The translations under genes were made by a program, and so were the position numbers. Below, piece by piece: positions 1 to 7,697 of a stretch of 64,000 nt of DNA (its first letter is position 1; every line of letters starts with the position of its first letter). Below the pieces are notes generated by a model. It was given only the letters and a program-made list of their open reading frames with translations, was not told the DNA's origin and did no database searches. The stretch is taken from assembly GCA_905215155.1 (NCBI GenBank), contig CAJMPJ010000013.1, positions 19,573 through 83,572 on the forward strand. Direction: 5' to 3'. The stretch comes from an uncultured bacterium (GTDB lineage Bacteria > Bacillota > Clostridia > Lachnospirales > Lachnospiraceae).

Positions 1-1268
1 TTCTCTAATGCTTTCGCCCTGCTCTGGTCTGTTTCCGTGAGCCGCTTTTCTATGGCCCTGACCGCCTTTTCATCATTCACTGCCATATCCGCAAAACAGT
101 TGATGTCGGCAAGAACGGCATTGAATAAATCCCTTGCTTCTATATTGTGGGCACTACACTCGCTTCTTCCGTTTCTTGCATAATTATTACATGAATACTG
201 TACACAGTCGATAATCTCTGGGCGTTTCCTCCTGTGTACGTTCATTGCCCGCAGAGCACATCCGCAGTCCACACACTTGATAACGCCTGCAAAAATATTT
301 ACAAATCCTCCCTTGTTCTGTGGAAGCCTACGACTTGTAATAAGCTGTTGGACAATATCAAATTCCTCCTGCGTGACTATTCCCTCATGGGTATTGGGTA
401 TCACTTCCCATTCTTCGGGCAGCTTAGAGGGGCGTTTCTTGCTTTTCATATTGGCGGCAATCCGTTTGTAGCCTACAAGATTTCCCGCATATATCGGGCT
501 TCTTAAAATGCTCCTCACGCTGTTCCCACTCCAAATATAGCGTTTGTCCTCGTTCCCCTCAAAATGACGTTCAAAGCCTGTTTCGCCACGCTCCGCCGCA
601 TAAGCGGCAGGGCGTAGGATATGCTGTTTATTAAGATGTCTGCAAATTTTGGCAACTCCATTCCCTTTTAATGCAAGGTCGAATATCTCTTTTACAACAT
701 GTGCCACTTTATCATCTATCAGCAGATGGTTGTGGTCGGCAGGGTCTTTGATATAGCCATAAGGGGCGGTAGTTCCCATGAATTTCCCCTGTTGAAACCT
801 CGCCCGATATGCCGATTTTATCTTAACAGATATGTCAGCGGCATACATTTCGTTTAAAATGTTGCGGAAAGGCGTGATGTCCATAGCAGATTTATTCAAG
901 GTATCTACGCCGTCATTGACCGCTATATACCTCACGTTATGCTCTGGGAAGAAAACTTCCAGATATAACCCACAATCAAGATAGTTTCTCCCCAGACGGG
1001 ATAAATCTTTCGTAATCACGCAGTTTATCAGACCGCTTTCAATGTCTTTTATCATATTCTGGAAACTTGGTCTTTGGAAATTTGTACCAGAATAACCATC
1101 GTCCACATACGTTTTTGCTATGTGCCATCCCTGCTTTTTCACATAATCCGTGAGGATGGATTTCTGTGTCGCAATGCTCGCACTCTCGTTATCCGTACCA
1201 TCGTCTTTAGATAAGCGGCAATAAATGCCGACTAAATAGATTTTCTTTTCTTCTTTGATTCCTGCCAT
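1..1268 (-). CDS. Large serine recombinase (TndX/TnpX type), C-terminus beyond window
   Basis: Reading the minus strand from an ATG at 1268 gives 422 codons without a stop to the window edge. An AGGAGG-like site lies about 9 bases upstream of the ATG. The N-terminal resolvase fold is clear: YCRLSKDD with the catalytic serine at residue 20, then [14 protein letters not shown] and KDLSRLGRN. These are followed by the recombinase domain (APYGYIKDP) and the zinc-ribbon region (IKCVDCGCALRAMN, later a second cysteine pair). The family cuts and rejoins DNA through a phosphoserine link and excises or inserts Tn4451/Tn5397-like elements, often at GA dinucleotides. It is last in the gene order of the tet(O) element, so it is the likely mobility enzyme of that element. 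The coiled-coil and C-terminal end are not visible here. Confidence 0.93.
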   Translation of the reverse strand, partial: MAGIKEEKKIYLVGIYCRLSKDDGTDNESASIATQKSILTDYVKKQGWHIAKTYVDDGYSGTNFQRPSFQNMIKDIESGLINCVITKDLSRLGRNYLDCGLYLEVFFPEHNVRYIAVNDGVDTLNKSAMDITPFRNILNEMYAADISVKIKSAYRARFQQGKFMGTTAPYGYIKDPADHNHLLIDDKVAHVVKEIFDLALKGNGVAKICRHLNKQHILRPAAYAAERGETGFERHFEGNEDKRYIWSGNSVRSILRSPIYAGNLVGYKRIAANMKSKKRPSKLPEEWEVIPNTHEGIVTQEEFDIVQQLITSRRLPQNKGGFVNIFAGVIKCVDCGCALRAMNVHRRKRPEIIDCVQYSCNNYARNGRSECSAHNIEARDLFNAVLADINCFADMAVNDEKAVRAIEKRLTETDQSRAKALE

Positions 1269-1322
1269 ACTGTAAAACCTCCGTATCTGTCCTATCTGTT
1301 TTCATGTCCCATTGCGTACATT

Positions 1323-1586
1323 CTAAGCGGACAGCCCCTCATTGTCGAAGGTGTCGCCCTCGGCAATCTTCTTCCGAATATCCTCGGAGATAATCGGGAC
1401 AAACGCTTCTGTAACGGTCTGTGTGCCGACATATTCACGGCTGATTATCATCTGCACTGGTGCTTTTGGCACGATACGCTTTCTCTTTTTATCTGCTTTC
1501 TTATCCTCGCCCATACTTAAATCTTCCTTTCCAGACAGGGCAGGGAAGAGTTTGGAAATGTCCCCGCCCTGCCAATCAGATACCAT
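1323..1586 (-). CDS. Hypothetical protein of mobilizable element (87 aa)
   Basis: A small, basic-centred protein (KKADKKRKRIVPKAP at about residues 29-43) with an acidic C-terminus. The start ATG overlaps the stop of the upstream PC4/YdbC-like gene, and a GAGG sits just before it, so the two are translationally coupled. I recognise no domain. Its place between the PC4/YdbC-like gene and the serine recombinase suggests an accessory role of the element, but no function can be read from the sequence. Confidence 0.65.
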   Translation of the reverse strand: MVSDWQGGDISKLFPALSGKEDLSMGEDKKADKKRKRIVPKAPVQMIISREYVGTQTVTEAFVPIISEDIRKKIAEGDTFDNEGLSA

Positions 1587-1816
1587 TAATCCTCGCTGTT
1601 TAATTCTTTCTGTAATGCTTTAAGGAGTGCCGCCGCTTCATCAGCGTTCAGCGTGATTCCCTTGCCGCACTTTTCACGGTTCGGGGAAAAGCTGCGGATG
1701 TCATACTTCGGCTCTTTCCCATTCCATGAAATGAGATTGATTTCCTTTGTGTAGCCACTGTCGCCCGTAGACAATACTGCGATTTCCTTTACGATTTCAT
1801 ACTGGATTTCTCTCAT
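1586..1816 (-). CDS. PC4/YdbC-type ssDNA-binding protein
   Basis: This 76-residue protein resembles the YdbC family, bacterial relatives of the PC4 single-strand binding fold. The typical line is KEINLISWNGKEPKYDIRSFSP followed by GKGITLNADEAAALLKAL. The family binds single-stranded nucleic acid as a dimer. In mobile elements it is commonly found beside replication or mobilization genes, where it may protect the displaced strand. It is tightly coupled to the next gene (shared start/stop bases) and lies 45 bases downstream of parB. The function assignment is by family resemblance. Confidence 0.8.
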   Translation of the reverse strand: MREIQYEIVKEIAVLSTGDSGYTKEINLISWNGKEPKYDIRSFSPNREKCGKGITLNADEAAALLKALQKELNSED

Positions 1817-1861
1817 TCTCCATACCTCAACTCTCTGTATTTACTTCCCGAAAAAAGAAGA

Positions 1862-2716
1862 TTAGCGGCTGTCACGGTTGCGTTTCCTCTGCAACTCACG
1901 CTCCAAAAGTTTGATGATGGTTTCCTCCATCTGCTTCGGCGTTGTGTTCTTCGGAAAGTATTTTTTCAGCTTGCTTGTGTTGATTTTCAAGGTTTCTTTC
2001 TGGTTGCCCTTTTCCTCCGTCATAATCGCAAATATCGTATCCATGTCAAGCCGCCCGCTCTGGCTTAACTGTTTCATCCGCTGTGCCTGTGAGAGTGAGG
2101 GCGTTGCTTCTTCGCTCTCCATCGTGGCAAAGAGGTTTTCCTGCTCGTCTTTCTTCAAGAAGGACAGTTCCACCGCAGGCGTGAGGGCGATTTTCCCCTC
2201 GTCCACCATCTGCAAAATCGGCGGTATCAGTTCCGTCAGGCGGATAAAACGCTGCACGGTCATCCTGCCCACGCCGAAGCCCTGTGCCACCTTGTCGTCC
2301 GTCCGCAACTTCGTCACAACTTGTGACGAGGTTAAGTCTGTGCGGAAACCCTGCCGCTTCATGGCTTCGGATTTCATCTTGTAAGCAAACGCCCGCTCCG
2401 ATGGCAGGATATTCTCACGCTGCAAATTGCTGTCTACAAGGGTGATGATGGCTCGGTCACGGTCTAAGGGCAGGACAAACGCAGGCACGGTATTTATCCC
2501 TGCAAGTTCAGAAGCACGGACACGCCGCTGTCCTGCAATCACTTCATAACCGTCCCCGTCCTCTTTCGGGCGTGTGATTATCGGCGTGACAATGCCAAAT
2601 TCCTTGATGCTTTCCGCTAACTCTGACAGTGTTTCATCTTCTGCCACATGAAACGGATTGTCGGGGAACGGGTACAAGTCTTTGGTCTTTAACACCTTAA
2701 AATCCTGTTTCTTCAT
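1862..2716 (-). CDS. ParB/Spo0J-type DNA-binding protein of the tet(O) element
   Basis: 284 residues. The ParB N-terminal (CTPase) domain is visible: DLYPFPDNPFHV, then GYEVIAGQRRVRASELAG (the GQRR box, residues 62-66) and DSNLQREN. A helix-turn-helix follows at about residues 143-163 (VAQGFGVGRMTVQRFIRLTEL), then a C-terminal basic tail. ParB proteins load on a palindromic parS site and slide as CTP clamps. No ParA lies beside this copy, unlike the ICE copy at 46719-47648, so partition may not be its role; gene regulation or plasmid-like maintenance is possible. Codons 129-137 contain a 27-bp dyad listed separately. The ATG at 2716 is preceded by GAAAGG. Confidence 0.9.
   Translation of the reverse strand: MKKQDFKVLKTKDLYPFPDNPFHVAEDETLSELAESIKEFGIVTPIITRPKEDGDGYEVIAGQRRVRASELAGINTVPAFVLPLDRDRAIITLVDSNLQRENILPSERAFAYKMKSEAMKRQGFRTDLTSSQVVTKLRTDDKVAQGFGVGRMTVQRFIRLTELIPPILQMVDEGKIALTPAVELSFLKKDEQENLFATMESEEATPSLSQAQRMKQLSQSGRLDMDTIFAIMTEEKGNQKETLKINTSKLKKYFPKNTTPKQMEETIIKLLERELQRKRNRDSR
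2307..2333. repeat. 27-bp dyad inside parB (possible parS-like site)
   Basis: Left arm AACTTCGTCACAA, a single central C, and a right arm that pairs at 12 of 13 positions (the one mismatch is T opposite G). It covers ParB codons 128-137. The second parB in the window has a 13 of 13 dyad at the homologous codons with three compensated base changes. Read from sequence; a role as ParB binding site is inference. Confidence 0.75.
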
Positions 2717-2724
2717 TCACATAT

Positions 2725-3690
2725 CTACCTTTCTTTCGCTCTGCTTCTATGATTTTTCTGCAATTCTTCCAACACTTCGGGCGGTATTTTTGACAGCAGC
2801 CGCCCCATCTGCTCGTTGGTTCTCTGCAATTCAAATATCTTCTGATTCGCTTTCTGCACCTTTAGTTCCTGCTCGTACTTTTCATCACGCATACGCCCCG
2901 CATAGTCTGATTCCTGCCCAATTCTCTCTTTCAAACTGTCGATATACGCCTGCTGTTTCCCGATTTCCTTAGAGAATTTCTCCACGTCTGGCAGCCATGC
3001 AGAGAGTAAATCTAACGCTTTATCCCTTTTCTTCCCTGCGTTAAAGGCGTTGATGTCGGATAGGGCAGACACGATTTCTTCATACTGTTTATCAAGCCTG
3101 CCGCCTAATTTATAGAGCCATGTGGGGACGTGTTTCCGCTTGGTTTCCATTGAGGACTGCCCCCGTTCAAGCTGATTCCACCGTGAGGACATCCGCTCAT
3201 GGTAGGCGGTCTGCCACTCGGATAATGATTTCTGGTTGCCTAAGATAGCTTTCGCTGACAGCTTATTGTCTGGCGTAATCGGCACAAAGCAGAGGTGCAT
3301 ATGGGGCGTTCTCTCGTCCATATGGACGACAGCGGAGAGGATATTCTGCTTTCCAACACGCTCCGAAATGAAGTCAAGAGCCGTCTGGAAATACGCTTTT
3401 TGTTCTTCGGGCGGTAACTGGTTCATAAATTCTGGTGAAGCTGTGATGAGCGTTTCCACCATCATCACGCTGTCTTTCCTTGTCCTGCACCCCGCTTCGG
3501 CTACCATGCGGTTAATCTCTTTCTTGTAGGTGTACTTTGGTGGTGCTATGAGATGGTAATTGTTTTTAGAGCGTTCCATATCTATATCTGGGTTGCTTTT
3601 GTAGGCTTCTTTCTTCCGCTCGTTGTGGCGTTCACAAGCCGCAACGCCGCCCGCTTTTCGTTTCTGGAAACGCAGGATTGCATAAGGCAT
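2725..3690 (-). CDS. MobV-family relaxase (Pre/Mob)
   Basis: The 321-residue protein starts at the ATG at 3690, which has AGGAGG about 8 bases upstream; the longer open frame to 3861 runs through repeat DNA and has no ribosome site. MobV hallmarks are present: an N-terminal MPYAILRFQKRKAG, the HNER motif whose histidine is residue 22 (the position of the catalytic His in pMV158 MobM), and the metal-binding HMDERTPHMH at residues 123-132. The C-terminal half is coiled-coil-like (EKYEQELKVQKANQKIFELQ). MobV enzymes nick oriT and carry the strand into a mating channel supplied by another element, here probably the host ICE. A MobV-like oriT lies upstream at about 3960-4002. Confidence 0.93.
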   Translation of the reverse strand: MPYAILRFQKRKAGGVAACERHNERKKEAYKSNPDIDMERSKNNYHLIAPPKYTYKKEINRMVAEAGCRTRKDSVMMVETLITASPEFMNQLPPEEQKAYFQTALDFISERVGKQNILSAVVHMDERTPHMHLCFVPITPDNKLSAKAILGNQKSLSEWQTAYHERMSSRWNQLERGQSSMETKRKHVPTWLYKLGGRLDKQYEEIVSALSDINAFNAGKKRDKALDLLSAWLPDVEKFSKEIGKQQAYIDSLKERIGQESDYAGRMRDEKYEQELKVQKANQKIFELQRTNEQMGRLLSKIPPEVLEELQKNHRSRAKER

Positions 3691-3730
3691 AGGCGGATTC
3701 CTCCTTTCTTTCGGCGGGTGACCGTCCTTT

Positions 3731-4275
3731 GGGGTGACAGCGGTGACGGTGGTGACAGCAGTTTTGGGATACCCCCTGCCGACTGCCGCAACTGTCACCC
3801 TCACCCCCTGCATGACGGTCATGTCGATGATGACGGTGTTTTTGGGATACCCCCCTCGCAAGAGCCGTCACCGTCATGCCGCCATTCTTTTATCCGAAGC
3901 CGTAAGGCGTAGGATAGCAGGGCACAGCCCTGCCTTAAGGGAGTCCAGAGGGAACGTCTGGCACACGACTTTGCAGGGCAAAGTGTAGTGTGTTACACCC
4001 TGTAAACGCAGTCGGAAAAATCGGAATGATTTTTCTGACCGCAGGGGTGGTTTTACACGACCGAAAAGGGCGAGTAAATCTCACGCCTGCATTTTGCGTT
4101 TACGGGGTGTTCTCCCGTAGGGATGACAGCGGCAGGGTATCCTAAAATCACTGTCACCACCGTCACTGCTGTCACCCGCAGGGCAGAGCCGCCAGCTTTA
4201 CATGGCTTTAAGCGTCAATGACAGTAACAGGGGGGTATCCTAATATCGCTGTCACCACCATCACCGCTGTCACCC
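3731..4275. repeat. Four GTCACC-rich repeat blocks around oriT
   Basis: Two blocks in one orientation (3731-3776 and about 3812-3855) and two in the other (4135-4177 and 4231-4275) share a core GGGTATCCYAA/T followed by three spaced copies of GTCAC/GTCACC. They flank a 280-base central segment holding the oriT-like palindrome. The left blocks lie in the leader of the relaxase gene; the rightmost overlaps the 3' end of the RepA-like ATPase gene and supplies its odd Gly/Asp-rich tail (GDSGDGGDSDIRIPP). Such arrays fit binding sites for a replication initiator or an oriT accessory protein. This 520-base stretch has no convincing gene. Confidence 0.75.
3960..4002 (+). other. oriT: Putative MobV-type oriT with nic site
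   Basis: The plus strand reads CACACGACTTTG, then AAAGTGTAGTGTGTTACAC. This follows the layout of the pMV158 oriT, where MobM cuts TAGTGTG/TTA inside a short dyad. By that analogy the nick would fall between 3992 and 3993. The dyad arms are GTGTA (3983-3987) and TACAC (3994-3998). The relaxase gene begins 270 bases away but on the opposite strand, which is not the pMV158 arrangement. Assignment rests on recalled similarity to the MobV consensus. Confidence 0.6.
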
Positions 4276-5240
4276 GCCCTCCTTGCAAGGGCAATCCGCC
4301 TGCCGTCTTTCCTGCGGCTGTACTGGTAGCAGATACGGTTCTCGCTTAAAAATGTGGTGCGGTATTCATTCAGCCATTTCGTAATCACCGTGGGTATGGT
4401 TTCCGTTTCCCCCATAGCGGCTAACAGTTCCGTTGCCGTGCCTATCCATTCTTCCTTATCCCTCATAAAATCCACCAACCGAAAAAGGACATCTGGTATC
4501 GTTTCTTTCGCAAGCTGCTCCTGCGTTTTCCGCTCCACAAGCTCCCAACGGCAATCACGGAAACGCAGCGTGTATTCCTGATAAGGCGTGTCCCTGCCCG
4601 TCACATACAGCTTGGCGGTGTCAGACGCACGTTTCTCCTTTTCCAGAACAAAGGTAGCGTCCGCACTCCCCGTTAATCCTGTCGTCCCAGACACCTTGTT
4701 GAACACGTCGCTGTCATTCTGCTTTCGGATGTGGTGTACGACAATGACCGCCAGAGAGTGCCTGTCGGCAAAGTCTTTGATGAGGGAGATGTCCCCATAG
4801 TCGCTTGCATAGGCATTGTCTTTTGAAGCTGTACGGACTTTCTGCAAGGTATCAATGACAATGAGCCTGCTGTCTGGGTAATCTTTCAGATAATCTTCAA
4901 GCTGCACGATAAGACCGTCTGACAGCTTGCAGCTTGCCACGGCAAAGTGGAGCCGCCCGCTTGCTTCGTCCGTCAAACGAAATAACCTGTCCTGTATGCG
5001 GCAGAACGTGTCCTCAAGGCAGAGGTAAAGCACATCGCCCTCCATTGTCGGCATATCCCATAAAGGGATTCCCTGCGACACGCATAAGCATAGCTTCAGC
5101 ATGAGCCAGCTTTTGCCTATCTTCTGTGAGCCGCAGAACAGCGATAAGCCTGTCGGGATAAGGCTGTCCACCACAAAGGATGGTTTCTCAAGCGGTTCAT
5201 AAAGGAGCGTTTCGGCGTTGACTGTCTGTAACTTCTGCAT
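4215..5240 (-). CDS. RepA-like hexameric-helicase-type ATPase
   Basis: 341 residues. Walker A is GSQKIGKSW at residues 37-45 and Walker B LIVID at 126-130, followed by VIVVHHIRK, which matches the RecA/DnaB-like RepA family known from RSF1010-type replicons. A winged-helix-like C-terminal part follows (residues 240-315). The last 25 residues are encoded by a GTCACC repeat block and are probably not conserved. With the neighbouring repeats and the MobV relaxase it suggests autonomous or post-transfer replication of the small element. The ATG at 5240 has GGAGG upstream. Confidence 0.85.
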   Translation of the reverse strand: MQKLQTVNAETLLYEPLEKPSFVVDSLIPTGLSLFCGSQKIGKSWLMLKLCLCVSQGIPLWDMPTMEGDVLYLCLEDTFCRIQDRLFRLTDEASGRLHFAVASCKLSDGLIVQLEDYLKDYPDSRLIVIDTLQKVRTASKDNAYASDYGDISLIKDFADRHSLAVIVVHHIRKQNDSDVFNKVSGTTGLTGSADATFVLEKEKRASDTAKLYVTGRDTPYQEYTLRFRDCRWELVERKTQEQLAKETIPDVLFRLVDFMRDKEEWIGTATELLAAMGETETIPTVITKWLNEYRTTFLSENRICYQYSRRKDGRRIALARRAGDSGDGGDSDIRIPPCYCH

Positions 5241-5869
5241 GGCTTTCCTCCTTTCGGGCGGTGTCTTTGTTTTCGTTGCACATAGGCGTTGACCTCCTTA
5301 AAAATAGATTTACTCCCACGGAAAAAAGTGAGAGTATGTAATGCCGCCAATCCCACACAAATAAAAAACAGATTTCTTTTTCGGGCGGTGTCGGTCACGG
5401 TTGGAGATATTTCTTCAATTTCCGCCTTTACTTTCTCCTTTGCAATCGCAACAGATTTCTGTATTGCCGAAGCGGTGCAATGCTCCATAGCGGCGATTTG
5501 GTAAAAATTGAACTCATACTCGTAGTAGAGCAGGAAACGCCGCCTTTGTATCTCTGGAAGGCTCCCAACCGCCTTATAGAGCGTTTCATTCCGTTCTTCC
5601 TCAACCATGCGTTCATCAAGGCTCTTAGGCACACGCAACGCCCGTCTGTAAAGGGTTTCGTCCCATACCTCGTTAAACTCCCTGTGCCGCTCGTCCCATT
5701 AGAAAAGATTCCTGTTCCTGCGCTCCATCTGCCGAAACTCCATAAAGAACTGTTCCGACACTTCCAACTCGTGGGATTTGCCCTGCCCGTCCTTAAAGCT
5801 GATAAAATACCTTGTGCCGCTTTCCGTGGATTCCTCCCGAAGCGTGTATGCCTTAACCCTGTATGCCAT
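5117..5869 (-). pseudogene. Sigma-70-like regulator with in-frame TAA
   Basis: From the ATG at 5869 (AGGAGG upstream) the frame encodes MAYRVKAYTLREE through MERRNRNLF, then hits TAA at 5699-5701. It continues in the same frame as WDERHREFNEVWDETLYRRALRVPKSLDERM and a sigma region 4-like helix-turn-helix (LPEIQRRRFLLYYEYEFNFYQIAAMEHCTASAIQKSVA). Intact relatives in other elements read straight through this point, so a CAA-to-TAA change is the simplest explanation. A downstream ATG at 5638 could still give a C-terminal protein. The frame overlaps the start of the RepA-like gene; its last 40 codons look non-native. Confidence 0.75.
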
Positions 5870-5952
5870 CCTGTTGTCCTCCTGCAAAAAATGAGTGAGG
5901 GGATTTCCATCCCTCACCCAGTAGCCCGCAGGATGGCAGGCTGTTTTAGAAG

Positions 5953-6378
5953 CTATAAAATTTTCCGCAGCTTCTTCCGCAGATGGTCTAACCTCGCATA
6001 GATGGCACCAGTCGTCAAATGCACAAGCGGGGCAATCTCCTTTGTGGAATACCCCTGCATTTTCAGCAGGACGATTTTCAAGGTACGCCCGTCCACCGTG
6101 ACTAATACTTGATAGAGATTTTCGCTCTCAATCTCTTCCAGTAACTCCGCAACCGTACCCACTTCCGCCTGCCGCTCCCTGCCTGCCATGTCCTCAAGAT
6201 ATTCCGCAACGTCATTCGTCCATCGGTAAAACCGCCTGTTGGAATTGAAGTCTGCCCTGTCCGCCATGCGTATCTGCTCAATGGTCGCTTCATCAACGCC
6301 GCACTCACGCAGCAGCTTTTCCTCCGCTTCTTTCCAGATACGCCATTTCCTGTCCTCCCGTCCGTGGTTGTATGCCAT
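5953..6378 (-). CDS. Sigma-70 region 4-like HTH protein
   Basis: 141 residues starting MAYNHGREDRKW. The ATG at 6378 is used because GGAGG lies 8 bases before it; the earlier ATG at 6393 sits within that ribosome site. The C-terminal half has an HTH typical of sigma region 4 (LKIVLLKMQGYSTKEIAPLVHLTTGAIYARLDHLRKKLRKIL). There is no region 2, so it is unlikely to be a complete sigma factor. It is one of three such genes in a row in the tet(O) element, which may act together in controlling transfer genes. Confidence 0.75.
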   Translation of the reverse strand: MAYNHGREDRKWRIWKEAEEKLLRECGVDEATIEQIRMADRADFNSNRRFYRWTNDVAEYLEDMAGRERQAEVGTVAELLEEIESENLYQVLVTVDGRTLKIVLLKMQGYSTKEIAPLVHLTTGAIYARLDHLRKKLRKIL

Positions 6379-6420
6379 TCTTACTTCCTCCAATCAGAAT
6401 TGATTGAGAGGGCAGAGAAA

Positions 6421-6458
6421 AGCCCCCTCATCTTCCCAAAGGAAAAAACAAGGGGGCT
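6421..6458 (-). terminator. Terminator after sigma-like gene
   Basis: Inverted arms AGCCCCCT (6421-6428) and AGGGGGCT (6451-6458), followed on the minus strand by TTTCTC. It lies just downstream of the 6473-6985 gene. Confidence 0.6.
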
Positions 6459-6472
6459 GAACGCCTTAAATT

Positions 6473-6985
6473 TTAATTTTCTATTATCTTTCTTAGTTTT
6501 ATTAGGATTCTGGCTTTGCGTTTGTTTACAACGCTCTGGGTTATGCCCAACCTCGCCCCGACTTCACGCTCGGAAAGTCCGTCAAAAAAGATTGCCTGTA
6601 TCAGCTCCTGTTCACTATCCGACAGCAAAGGCAGGGCGGCTTTCAGCCTGTCCACCATGACCGCATTGACAACGGTTTCTGCAATGTCCACCGCTTCATC
6701 AGTGATAAAGTCCAGAGGATTCCCCTCGCTGTCCGTAAATCCGTCGAGAGATAGCAGTCTATTCTTTGTATCTAATTTTTGCAGATAACGCCACCGTTCC
6801 TTGTCACGGTAGAAGTCTGTGTATTGCTCCCTCACGACTTCAAGCAGACAGCCTTGAATGGGGATAAACAGCTTGTCCATATAGGTCTGGTCGGATTCCC
6901 TGCAACGGCAGAACTCCGTGTAGGATAATTCCACATAGCCGCCACTTTCTCTGATATATACCTTTCTTGGTGCATATTTCACCAT
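6473..6985 (-). CDS. Sigma-70 family RNA polymerase sigma factor-like protein
   Basis: 170 residues from the ATG at 6985 (GGGAGG 6 bases upstream). The C-terminal HTH is clear: LPLLSDSEQELIQAIFFDGLSEREVGARLGITQSVVNKRKARILIKLRKII. The N-terminal part (VYIRESGGYVELSYTEFCRCRESDQTYMDKLF) has the beta-rich and tyrosine-containing lead seen in short sigma-like proteins of Tn916-type elements. It probably regulates the element rather than housekeeping genes. A hairpin (6996-7029) directly precedes its ribosome site, so translation may be controlled. Confidence 0.8.
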   Translation of the reverse strand: MVKYAPRKVYIRESGGYVELSYTEFCRCRESDQTYMDKLFIPIQGCLLEVVREQYTDFYRDKERWRYLQKLDTKNRLLSLDGFTDSEGNPLDFITDEAVDIAETVVNAVMVDRLKAALPLLSDSEQELIQAIFFDGLSEREVGARLGITQSVVNKRKARILIKLRKIIEN

Positions 6986-6995
6986 AAATACCTCC

Positions 6996-7029
6996 CATCT
7001 GAATTTTTGAAATGTAAAAAATCCAGATG
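6996..7029 (-). promoter_or_regulatory. Hairpin abutting the sigma-like gene ribosome site
   Basis: Arms CATCTGAATTTTT and AAAAATCCAGATG (one mismatch in 13) with an 8-base loop. On the minus strand the hairpin ends immediately before GGGAGG of the 6473-6985 gene. It could modulate translation or mRNA stability. Confidence 0.5.
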
Positions 7030-7093
7030 GAGAGGCGGAGAACGACACCGCATATCAGAAACAGCCCTACGGCACTTTCCAACAAAAATCGAC

Positions 7094-7129
7094 AAAAGAA
7101 AAACCGCAAAGGCTCTGTGACCTTTACGG
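7094..7129 (-). terminator. Terminator/attenuator upstream of sigma-like gene
   Basis: On the minus strand CCGTAAAGG, an 8-base loop, CCTTTGCGG, then TTTTTCTTTT. It follows the small frame 7176-7304 and precedes the sigma-like gene, so it may work as an attenuator for the downstream regulators. Confidence 0.65.
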
Positions 7130-7175
7130 TTATAGGAAATAGTAATTCTATTGTATGGAGATTGTACTTCTACTT

Positions 7176-7304
7176 TCAAGGTGAGAAGTACCGTTGCACT
7201 GGCAGAAATTTTTTTAACTGGTTTCCTGCCGTTCTCTGATATGCTATGTATTGATAAATTTTGCTTCGTATGAGCAGATAGATAACTGCCCGAAAAAAGG
7301 ACAT
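7176..7304 (-). CDS. Possible small leader protein (42 aa)
   Basis: The frame begins MSFFRAVIYLLIRSK at 7304 with GGAGGG seven bases upstream, and ends 47 bases before a terminator hairpin. The ribosome site lies in an imperfect hairpin (CCCTC..AATTT / AAATT..GAGGG at about 7312-7341). That arrangement, a small frame under a sequestering hairpin and before a terminator, suggests a regulatory leader. I recognise no homolog, and the rest of the 7050-7470 stretch holds no gene. Confidence 0.4.
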   Translation of the reverse strand: MSFFRAVIYLLIRSKIYQYIAYQRTAGNQLKKFLPVQRYFSP

Positions 7305-7424
7305 AAAAAAATCCCTCCAAATTTAAAAACAAATTCAGAGGGTAATTTAGGGTATAACAAAATAACCCACCCGAATATCGTTTTTTTTATTTGGTGAGTT
7401 TGTTCTTTCAAATACGAAACAAAA

Positions 7425-7468
7425 AGAGCCGATGATTCGTGAATTGTTCCACAATTTCATCGGCTCTG
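7425..7468 (-). terminator. Terminator after the KTR gene
   Basis: Arms AGAGCCGATGA (7425-7435) and TCATCGGCTCT (7458-7468), perfect over 11 bases. On the minus strand they are followed by TTTTGTTT. It ends the tet(O)-KTR transcript. Confidence 0.8.
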
Positions 7469-7472
7469 CGTC

Positions 7473-7646
7473 TTAAGCGTCTGGCTCTTTGATGACAGTT
7501 ATCTTCAAGTTGTCAACTTTAATCAATCTTTCTTGTCTGCATTTTGGACAATAAAGGGGATAATTCTCCAAAACAGTGTCCTTCCTAATTTTATTACGGG
7601 TTTTGCTCCCACAAACAGGACACAATATCCATTCGCATTTCATCAT
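7473..7646 (-). CDS. Cysteine-rich KTR-family protein
   Basis: A 57-residue frame (MMKCEWILCPVCGSKTRNKIRKDT...) with two CPxC/CxxC pairs: CPVCGSKTR and YCPKCRQERL. This is the KTR zinc-ribbon signature of small proteins that commonly sit just downstream of tet(M)/tet(O)-type genes in mobile elements. It is 51 bases behind tet(O) on the same strand and shares its terminator. It probably binds zinc; its role in the element is not known to me. Confidence 0.85.
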   Translation of the reverse strand: MMKCEWILCPVCGSKTRNKIRKDTVLENYPLYCPKCRQERLIKVDNLKITVIKEPDA

Positions 7647-7697
7647 AATTAGTCTCTAATCCTTTCAAATCTCATTTTATATGACTTTTGCAAGCTG

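Noticed and set aside
3691..3861. N-terminal extension of the relaxase frame to 3861
   Set aside because: It runs through the GTCACC repeat block, has no ribosome site and is absent from MobV proteins, which start at MPYAILRFQK.
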